This document shows, one piece after another, positions 20,888-28,254 of a stretch of DNA of 28,254 bases. Origin of the DNA: Hypsibius dujardini (Eukaryota > Tardigrada > Eutardigrada > Parachela > Hypsibiidae). The position numbers and the translations under genes are program-made. Numbering within the stretch: position 1 is the stretch's first letter; each line of letters begins with the position of its first letter. A model generated the notes under the pieces. That model saw nothing but the letters and a program-made list of their open reading frames with translations, made no database searches and had not been told where the DNA came from. The stretch lies in contig LRSR01003408.1 in NCBI GenBank assembly GCA_001579985.1, positions 1 to 28,254 on the forward strand, written 5' to 3'.

Positions 20888-22684
20888 ATGGAGGAAGAAG
20901 AGGCAGCTGCCGTTGAGGCAATCGCGGATGAGGTGGACGCACCAATTGTCGACACGTCCGCGGATGAGGCGACGGTGGAGGAAGCCCTCGCTGAACTAAA
21001 GAACCTGAAGGAGAGGATGGCAAATGCCTGCAAAGCCGTTCACGATCAAAATGTTCCCATCCGACAGGCTGGTACGAACAATCTATTTTCTTTTACGGTT
21101 GATTGATTGATTTATCGTTCCATTTAATTGATTGCAGTCCGTTAGTTGGCTATAAGCTAGATTGATTGATTATGAAGAGCTGTTTTACGCCGCTTTGTGT
21201 ACTTTAACTAAATCTTCTGCTTTTTTTTTAGTTTCCCGCTCTCCTTCTCAGTTTTTCTGTGAATTGCATAAATAGTACGTCTAAATTTGGTTTCTTTCGC
21301 TGTGTGTCACTTGCATATAAACGTGTATAGATTTAGCTGGTATCGCTTTGATTCGCATTGCTTGATTGATGGGATCGAGCGGTGATTGGTGATATCGGTG
21401 ATTGGTTATGAAAGCCAAAATTTTTCTTTTTCCCGGGTTTAAATTTATTTTCCCTTTTGTTCTGCCAACATAAAATTTTGTTATATTTTTCTTTCACGCA
21501 GAATAATTTGATCAATTGCAATGTGTTTGCTATTATCAAGATTTAGTTTGTCCTGCAGCACGGCAATTCGGTGTGAGTTCAACGACACTCCATCGCCACC
21601 TGAAAAATCCCACCGTAAAACCGCGCGGGAAGCCCTGCAAATTCACTGAGGCGGAAAACGAGGCGATTGCACAATTGCTGTTGCGATTTGCTGATGTCGG
21701 GGGCTCACTTTCGAAGAATCTGATCAAGAAAGTCGTCATCGCAGTCGGTACTGCAAAAGGTAGGAGAAGTCTATGTGTTTACCAATGGTTGACTGATTGA
21801 TCAGTGCATGCTTTTGCTGCGTATTTTTATTAGCTAATTCTTAATTTATTTATTTTCGGGAATAAGTCAGAGATATTCCACTATTAATGAAGCTTTAGTG
21901 GAAGCAAAATTAAATAGCCTAGCCAATAAAAGATAATTTTTTAAAATAATTCACAGTTAATTAAGTACTGTTTATTTTAATAATCTAATTTAACCTTCCG
22001 ATGTATCGCAATTTTATTTGGGCATTGAGGAACGGATTTTGTTTTGTTGAAATTAGAATATCTTGATTTAGCAAAAATATATTGAAGCATCACTACTGTT
22101 TTGCAGGTCTGGATGAAGCCCGCAACAAGTTCAGCAACATGTGGCAGCGCCGATTCCTCGAGCGCTTTCCTGCAGTCGCTGTCCGCTTCTCCCGGAAGAA
22201 GGCCCGCGAATGGGACGCCGAGAAGTGGAACGAGCTAATGGAGGCACTGGAACGGGAGGGTATTCTGGAAGATCCTCGCGGCGTCTTTGCCTTTTCCACG
22301 GAGCTGGTACACAACAGTGTGCAGCACGCCTCCCGTCCTCGACCACCTGGCACTAAACGCCTCACCACTCCGAAAGCATCTGCGGTTAAGGTCCCGAGGA
22401 TACCGAAGGACCGCTTCGCCGCACAGAAAAAGGCCATGAAGACGAGTTTGAAGGAGATTTGGGGCGAGGACTTGGCTGATGTCGATGTGAATAGACTGGT
22501 GGCGGAGGCGGACTTGATGGCCAGGTCTGTCTCTCCGTCTGTCTTCACAGCAGCCTGCATCTGACTTTGCCTTCTCATCTCTATGCTTCTATTATGTCTG
22601 AACCCAAATTGTTCTTCTTTTTGCAGAGGTGTTATACCCTCGGGTCGGCATATCCACGGTCCCTCCAAGGAGGCGGCTGTTTGA
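20888..22684 (+). CDS. Pipsqueak/CENP-B-like DNA-binding protein, domesticated pogo-type transposase fragment, 286 aa
   Basis: Exons 20888-21071, 21559-21759, 22107-22524 and 22627-22684; all junction phases agree and the frame is open to TGA 22682-22684. Residues 1-40 are acidic and Ala/Glu-rich, with a helical stretch after it. Residues 55-77 (NVPIRQAARQFGVSSTTLHR) are a textbook pipsqueak helix-turn-helix rebuilt across exons 1 and 2. Residues about 82-195 follow the second, CENP-B/Tc5-type half of pogo/Tigger transposases, with WQRRFLERFP (141-150) in place of the usual W-x-x-x-F-L-x-R-x-P. The region that normally leads into the DDE nuclease with IFNxDET reads VFAFSTEL (188-195): the first catalytic Asp is replaced, and no DDE domain follows. 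The C-terminal 90 residues are basic and Lys-rich. The protein is likely nuclear and DNA-binding without transposase activity. Intact frames and normal introns suggest it is a functional host gene. Target unknown. Confidence 0.83.
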
Positions 22685-23104
22685 GTGTCGGTTTGAAAAT
22701 CAGCCGCAGCCTGGATTGCGCCTGAAAACGTTCTCAATTTCCAATGTTTGTATTCTTAAGCCCTAAGTTCTGTTGTTTTTCCCTTTTTCGATAACAACCG
22801 TTATTTGTTGGGAACTCTCCATCTCCATATGATTGAATACAGACGATGGTTCGGCGAGGCTCAAAGAATCTTTCTTTACTCCTGCTTTTGTTTGATGGAC
22901 GTATAAAATATCTTCTTGAGGGATCGAGCTGTTTTAGTACTAATTTCCGCATTAATTGAGTCGAAATGATGCTATTGCCACTGGCATTCTAACTCGATAA
23001 AGAAGTTATATTTTGACGCCAAAGCGGTTTTAACATTTCAGGTTTGTTTGTATTTTGTTTTTGTCTTTCTCACTTCTTTTGCGGTCGGTCGGTCTGCCTG
23101 TTTC

Positions 23105-23113
23105 TCTGTATGT

Positions 23114-23194
<81 letters not shown>

Positions 23195-23212
23195 TGTCTC
23201 TCTGTCTCTCTG
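23105..23212 (+). repeat. (TGCC)n microsatellite with TGTC flank
   Basis: About 19 uninterrupted CTGC/CTGCC-frame tetranucleotides from 23114, ending in TGTCTGTCTCTCTGTC. Both strands are open through it only because of the repeat. Confidence 0.95.
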
Positions 23213-23456
23213 TGGCTGAAATTTTTTTTTTCACAAAATCTGAACTTAACTTGTTTCTGTTTTTGCTCATATCTTACCACTTAAGAAGCCTTTTCATAAT
23301 TTTTAGAGTTAACTATTTAGTTTATTAATTCAGTTAGTGATTTTATAGGAAATAACAAGTTTTCTTCAAGTATTTAAGTATATTGCTTGTTTTGCTTAAC
23401 TCATTAAATATACGTTACTTATTAAAAGAAAAAATTAAGCAGCACTAACCAGTGGT

Positions 23457-23462
23457 CACGTG
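23457..23462. promoter_or_regulatory. Candidate E-box upstream of ZnT1
   Basis: CACGTG in the context GGTCACGTGC, about 560 bases before the ZnT1 start codon and close to a CRE. A match to the bHLH consensus; use is not shown. Confidence 0.35.
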
Positions 23463-23505
23463 CTTCTTTCGACTGTAGCCTTCTAGGCTCTAGCACTCGG
23501 CGGCA

Positions 23506-23513
23506 TGACGTCA
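23506..23513. promoter_or_regulatory. Candidate CRE (TGACGTCA) upstream of ZnT1
   Basis: A perfect 8-base palindromic cAMP-response element, 505 bases before the ZnT1 start codon and 44 bases after a CACGTG E-box. CREB/ATF factors bind this sequence in animals. No metal-response element of TGCRCNC type was seen nearby. Confidence 0.4.
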
Positions 23514-24017
23514 TCATGTCAAAAAAATAATCAACCGCTATGGCTAAAAACTAATCATAACCGTTTAAGGAAAGCGCCGATTGTGTTTTGACTTGTACAC
23601 TCAAACCTCTCAATTCTCCCTGTCCAGACAAGTGCGATTTCTACTGTATTCTGTCGGCTTGCGCGTGAAAATTGTCACTTCAATTTATCACTTGCCAGTC
23701 ATTCTCTCCTCGCACAATTTCCCTTATCCATATCCACCTTCTCAAACAAACACCGCCTTGACAATTCGTTTGGCAATTCCTTCCGTATAAAGATCTTTGA
23801 ACCCGCAGCCAGCGAAGAAGGTGCCATCTAAAGTGGCTATCAGTATCAGCTTTTGCGTAAGTGGAGACAGACCACCACGCACGAGGCGACCTTCCTTCCG
23901 TTTTTGCCCTATTATTTCACTTGCGCGTTTGCATTCCGAGGGCACCCGGTAACAGCCAGGTCATTCCCAGCTGTATTGGGTTTTTTCCTACAACATTCAC
24001 GCCACCGGAACCGGAAA

Positions 24018-27000
24018 ATGAAATTCGGAAAGGTGAGGAGGAACGAATTTTTTTGCATGCTTTTTTCAATCATTTCGCTAAACCTAGTATCGAGCAGTTG
24101 ATTTTATTAAGAACCTTGAATGGTAATGTGGTTTTTTTGCTCAATTCTGAACGTGTCTGTGGTGACTGGAATGGCGCTGAGGCTGGAAAAGTGGTTTTGA
24201 TGGAAGGTGGTGATTTTGTGTGGCGTGTTAACGGTTGATTGCTTGATGAACTTCGTTTGTTGCGTTGAATTTCAAGATTGATTGCTTGATTGGCACCCGT
24301 GTGAGTTATGACATTTCATTCTTTTCTACTGTATCGGGTTGATGGGGGCACCATGGCACCGTGCTTCCCTTAAATTTGTTAGAAAAATAAGCCCTAGACT
24401 AGGGCACGAAAAATTGAAAACCTAAAAATCGATTCCCTGGAGGATGGAGATGATTTTGCGTGGTGAACTCACCGTTGATTGAATGATTGTTGAATTATTT
24501 TTTGTGAAAGTTCTTTTCTCCAGCAATGCTATGATTTGGTTGATTAATTTTTATTGTTTATCAATTATCATTCAGATATACTTCTTTAGTTATTTTATAT
24601 GTCCTCAAATTAGTAGCATTTTGTTAAAGAAAAAAATGTGCCCTTTTTTTCACATCATCACATTTTTTACATTGAAATATTGGTTTCGATATAAAACCCA
24701 TGTCTAGTCCTTTATTTAAATACGAGTTTTAAAACAATAAAATTTATTTGTTGTTCCTAAATAATAGTTTTAATTAAATTCGAATTTTTTTTAAATAATT
24801 TCATGGCAGCTCGCACGCGATCGATTGATCGATTGATTGATTGATATATTAACAATCTTCTTCCTGTTGCAGACCGGAAGGCTTTTAGCCATGCTGAGCG
24901 TGACGGCCGGGTTCTTCCTAGTCGAGCTCGTCGTCGGCTACATGTGCCATTCGATGGCCCTGGTCGCCGATTCCTTTCACATGCTCAGCGATGTGCTTGC
25001 GCTGTTGGTGGCCTTCCTCTCCGTCCGCATCTCCAAACGCACCAGCACCAAGAACACATTCGGCTGGGCGCGAGCAGAGGTCCTTGGAGCACTGGTCAAC
25101 TCGGTCTTCCTGATGGCGCTGTGTTTTTCCATCTTTGTCGAGTCGATTGACCGTTTTCACAATCCGCATCCAGTGAGCGACCCTATTCTGGTGTTGGTGG
25201 TGGGATGTGTCGGATTGGCGGTCAACCTCTTTGGACTGTTGATTTTCCATCGTGAGTCGGCAGAGACTGACATCGTCAAGCAGGCAGGCAGACAGACAGA
25301 CAGACAGACAGGCAGACAGGCAGGCAGTCGTTGTAGGTTGTTTTATTCATTTTAGAGCACAGTCATGGTGGTGGTGACTCACACGGACATGGTGGTCACG
25401 GACACAGTCATGGTAGTCACGGACACAGTCACGGTAGTCACGGACACAGTCACGGGAAGAAAGACAAGAAGGGCGACAAGGGAAAGTCCGGCACCCCTGA
25501 GGAGAAGTTGGAGGAGTCGTTGTTGGCCAAGCAGCGTTTGTCGGAAGATCACATTCACCCCAATGAAGCGCAGGCTTCTGGGGAGCTGGCGGTTGTAGCT
25601 GACATTCCTCAGCCCCGCATCGGTAGGCACGTCTTTTCCTGGTCTCACTACTAGTTTGGTTAGGCTTTAGCTCAAGTTTCGAACAAAATATGAATAATTA
25701 AAATTGAACAGTTCAGATTTTTACCTTTTTTTCCTGGCCAGGGGGGGGGGGCAGCAAAAACAATTTTAAATAAAAAATGTTGTTTTGCCACGAAATATTT
25801 TATTTGAATTTACAGCTTCGTTGCGTAATATATTACCACTCTGTCAAATTGACGAGAATTTAAAAAATCTGATATTATCAGTCTAAATAGAAAGAAATTT
25901 TTGCTGAACGGTGACAAGAATATATACTGTACTGCCACGATTATAAGGGTGGGTTTTTTACACCGGGTGTGCACAACTGTGTGTGTGTGAGTGTGTGTGC
26001 TCACTCAGCACACAGGCGTGTGTGACGGAGGCGGGGCTTAACCCACCCTTAAAATCGTGGCAGTACAGTACAATAACTGTTTATTTTACCATAAGGTGGC
26101 CTGTTTTCTATTTATGCGACTGACTCGAATTAAATTTAGAATTAAATTTATTAATCTTTACATTTTTTAAATTTTTTAATTAGGAAGTCAGGTACGGCTA
26201 TTTTAATTGATATTTAAACAGTGACCATACTTCCGGCGTTTATGGAAGTGTCCTATTGTGATCGAATTGTGCTTATAAATAGATCTTTTGCGAGATGAGA
26301 TATTGATGTTATGGGTTTACCACAATTTTTTGTTGTATATTTGACTTACAGCCAGCAGCTCGCAGTTGAATATGCGCGGAGTCTTCCTCCACGTTCTCGG
26401 TAAGTCCTCCCCCACCCATTCCTTACTCCCATTCACCTGTGATAGCGTTTCCATGTACCATTTCTGTTCAGGTGACGCACTCGGTTCGGTGGTCGTCATC
26501 ATTTCTGCCTTGGTGATCAAGTTCACCAACTGGGAGTATGAAGACTATATCGACCCGGCCATGAGCATCCTTCTCGTGCTCATCATCTCCTACACCACAC
26601 TGCCGCTCCTCCGCGAGTCCGCCCTCATTCTCATGCAGACCGTCCCGACGCACATTGAGATTGAAGATATACGCACCCGGCTGCAGCAAATTGAGGGGGT
26701 CCTCGCTGTCCATGAGCTCCACATCTGGCAGTTGGCCGGTGATCGCATCATCGCCTCCGCCCACATTCGCTGCCACAACCTGCAGGAGTATATGCGGGTG
26801 GCTGGGAAGATTAAGCAGTTTTTCCACGATGTCGGAATCCATTCCACTACCATGCAACCGGAATTCGATGAGGTGCTTAAAGATCTGTCATGATTTTTTG
26901 ACTGTCTTCTAGCTTGTATGTCTGTCTTTCTGTCTTTCAGTTTGCCTGTCAGTCAGTCTGTCTATCGGCCTACCTTCGTATCTGCTGGTCTGTCTATCTG

Positions 27001-28100
27001 TCGATTTGTCTGTCTGTATCTATTCTGTCTATGCGCCTGCCTTTCTGATGGTTTGTATCTTTCTTTTTCTGCCTCCGTGCCTTTCTGTCTATTTATTTCT
27101 GTCTGTGTGGCATCTGTATGCGTGCCTCCCCGCCAATTTAGACGTCCGTGTATTCCTGTTTGAGCTTATCTAACTGAATGTCTGTCAGTTTGTACTTGTG
27201 TACTTTTAGGTCTATTTGTCAGTTAATGAGACTGTCTGTGTCTACCAGGTTCTATCCGATTGTCTCATACTCTATTGTCTGACTCAGTTAAACATTTGGC
27301 GATTAAGGAAGATATCTGTCTATGAGTGCCTCTCTTGAAAAATTGAATGCCTATCTTGATTGTGCGGCGTTTGACTGTTTGCCAGTTTGTCACCATGAAT
27401 AGCCAATGGGTTGTCTAGTTTGTGGTTGTCTTGAGTGTGTTTCTCTCAAAATGTTCAATCGCATTTGACTGCCAGACGTTTTGATTATCTGTCTGGAGTG
27501 ACTGGCTTTCGTACTGTATTTTCGCGTTAGACAGGGACAGTCGTACTGGAGTGGAACGTGTGCACGGCTTGTGCACCGTACACACAGCACAAGCGCCGCG
27601 TGGCCGATTAAACGTTCCACAGCTCGTACTCTGTCCCTGTCTAACGCGAAAATACAGTAATTTTCCAACCATTTTCATTGTCTGAGTCTCTGTCCAACTT
27701 TCATGCCGGTTCCATGTATAAGTGACTGAATATCCACTTGTCTGGAGAGGCACCTTTGCAGCTGGCAGTCTGTAACGTGCATCTATCCCTTCTTCAGGTG
27801 TCTGTGAATCCGAACGATGACTCCTTGACTAACCCGATCAATCCCATGTCCACCTGCATCATCGCCTGTCCGACCGACGCCAAAGGCTGCGCCGAGAGTG
27901 TCTGCTGCCGAAAACCGGCCGCCAACGGCAAAGTCACCGTCGTCGTAGACCGACCCATCAGTCAATCGTTGGACGGGCAGGCACGAGCGCTGGAAAGTGT
28001 TTTAACGGACGGGCGAGTCCCGCCGGATTCCGTCTTCTCACCGCCTCCTCCTTCTTCGTATTCGGTGGTGTTAGACCTGCCGAAAAAGGGCGGTGACTGA
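24018..28100 (+). CDS. ZnT1: ZnT1-type zinc exporter (cation diffusion facilitator), 6 exons, 470 aa
   Basis: Proton-coupled zinc efflux transporter, expected at the plasma membrane. Exons: 24018-24032, 24873-25251, 25356-25622, 26352-26399, 26472-26872, 27798-28100; the phases agree (1413 nt). The 15-nt first exon (MKFGK, donor GTGAGG) is placed by phase and by the family N-terminus. The two zinc-site motifs are intact: H41-x-x-x-D45 in SFHMLSD (helix 2) and H234-x-x-x-D238 in LHVLGDALGS (helix 5), the second split by the exon 4/5 junction. The cytosolic loop (residues 132-220) begins with a run of His-Gly-Ser repeats. Family hallmarks AFLSVRISKR, NTFGWARAEVLGALVN, VHELHIWQL, and a C-terminal CIIACPTDAKGCAESVCC cysteine cluster place it with ZnT1 rather than other ZnTs. 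Length is close to vertebrate ZnT1. If the last intron is retained, the frame ends at 26893 after VLKDLS, giving a form without the Cys tail. Candidate CRE and E-box lie upstream. Confidence 0.95.
24033..24872 (+). other. Intron 1 of ZnT1
   Basis: 840-bp AT-rich intron with dispersed TTGATTGA words (24234-24300, 24474-24560) and a run of GATCGATTGATTGATTGATA just before the acceptor. No other feature seen. Confidence 0.75.
25276..25325 (+). repeat. (CAGG/CAGA)n microsatellite in ZnT1 intron 2
   Basis: CAGGCAGGCAGACAGACAGA and following units fill about half of the 104-bp intron 25252-25355, between the helix-4 exon and the His-rich exon. Confidence 0.9.
25623..26351 (+). other. Intron 3 of ZnT1
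   Basis: AT-rich intron of 729 bp with a poly-G run at about 25741-25750 and a hairpin element at 25925-26070. No coding sequence seen. Confidence 0.75.
25925..26070. mobile_element. MITE-like hairpin A, TA-flanked, 146 bp
   Basis: Arms 25925-25955 and 26040-26070 are reverse complements at 30 of 31 positions (TACTGTACTGCCACGATTAT then AAGGGTGGGTT). The outermost TA on each side fits a TA target duplication as made by Tc1/mariner-type elements. The loop contains a GT-rich tract. No coding capacity. Ends resemble hairpin B at 27512-27659. Confidence 0.75.
26900..27260 (+). repeat. Degenerate CTGT/CTGC tetranucleotide tract
   Basis: TGTCTGTCTTTCTG-type words recur through about 360 bp, with interruptions. 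Apparently an old microsatellite, like the younger tracts at 23105 and 25276. Confidence 0.7.
27512..27659. mobile_element. MITE-like hairpin B, TA-flanked, 148 bp
   Basis: Arms 27512-27540 (TACTGTATTTTCGCGTTAGA then CAGGGACAG) and 27631-27659 are perfect 29-base reverse complements, and the complementarity continues imperfectly inward (TGGAACGT with ACGTTCCA). Terminal TA on both sides fits a TA target site. The first five bases after TA (CTGTA) are shared with hairpin A. No coding capacity. Confidence 0.78.
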
Positions 28101-28254
28101 ACTGAAGGGAAAAAAGGAAGAATCCGCAGACTGATGAGCCCTGTGATTAATTTTCTCACTGACTCCTCTATTCAGACTCTCCCACAGTCCTGGTTTTCGT
28201 GGTACCCGGCGGAAATCCATGTTGTTCCACACCACACTCTTTTTGTTTCCTACC
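28101..28254 (+). other. 3' region of ZnT1
   Basis: After TGA 28098-28100 the window ends without an AATAAA. No further gene is seen. Confidence 0.6.

Larger units (their letters stand above)
22685..24017. other. Spacer and 5' region of the zinc exporter
   Basis: Contains the pipsqueak-type gene's 3' region (no clear AATAAA found), a TGCC microsatellite, and the promoter region of the ZnT1 gene with a perfect E-box and CRE. Frames at 23581-23790 and 23853-24101 have no family resemblance. Confidence 0.55.
26873..27797 (+). other. Intron 5 of ZnT1
   Basis: 925-bp intron before the last exon. The first 400 bp are a degenerate CTGT-rich tract; hairpin element B is at 27512-27659. A frame continues 21 bases into the intron to TGA 26891-26893. 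Confidence 0.75.

Noticed and set aside
22093-22737. A 214-codon minus-strand open frame
   Set aside because: It lies opposite exon 3 of the pipsqueak-type gene, has no recognisable domain, and reflects the GC-rich coding strand.
23097-23212. Tandem array as a CRISPR-like repeat
   Set aside because: It is a simple tetranucleotide repeat with no unique spacers.
23044-23328. Long open frames on both strands rich in Pro-Ala-Cys-Leu or Gly-Arg-Gln-Ala repeats
   Set aside because: They are produced by translating the TGCC microsatellite; there is no coding context or splice support.
24918-25250. Minus-strand open frame opposite ZnT1 exon 2, and a similar one at 26468-26857
   Set aside because: Both are antisense shadows of clearly conserved transporter exons.

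Overview
The window is nuclear DNA from a small-genome animal. Genes are broken into many short exons with GT-AG introns of about 50 to 1400 bp, introns and spacers are AT-rich, and the genes are animal families (receptor guanylyl cyclase, ZnT1-type zinc exporter, F-box protein, pipsqueak/CENP-B-type DNA-binding protein). A compact invertebrate, perhaps an ecdysozoan such as a tardigrade, fits best; the sequence alone does not fix the phylum. Gene models were built by hand by matching splice-site phases across exons.

Layout. 1-1069: spacer with a low-complexity element built of ACTAAA-like words. 1070-10784 (+): a complete 21-exon receptor guanylyl cyclase; all splice phases agree, giving 1107 residues with extracellular ligand-binding domain, one membrane helix, dead kinase-homology domain, dimerisation helix and an intact cyclase domain. 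Its introns carry inverted-repeat elements. About 11829-15096 (+): an F-box gene whose frame breaks several times, probably a pseudogene or decaying lineage-specific gene. 16034-19466 (-): two genes for low-complexity, probably secreted, Tyr/Ser/Pro-rich proteins, plus a possible extra exon. 19660-19814 (-): a degraded helix-turn-helix of the kind found in transposon integrases. 20888-22684 (+): a complete 4-exon gene for a 286-residue protein with a pipsqueak helix-turn-helix and a CENP-B/Tc5-like second half but no DDE nuclease; it looks like a domesticated pogo/Tigger transposase fragment. 24018-28100 (+): a complete 6-exon ZnT1 zinc exporter (470 residues) with both HxxxD zinc sites and a His-rich cytosolic loop.

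The genes do not form one pathway. The cyclase and the exporter are housekeeping or signalling genes; the middle 9 kb (11-20 kb) is a lineage-specific region of decaying and low-complexity genes rich in small repeats. The window also holds two MITE-like hairpins with TA-CTGTA ends in two ZnT1 introns, a three-copy palindromic element, several minisatellites and CTGN tetranucleotide tracts. I saw no convincing tRNA or rRNA gene and no CRISPR array.
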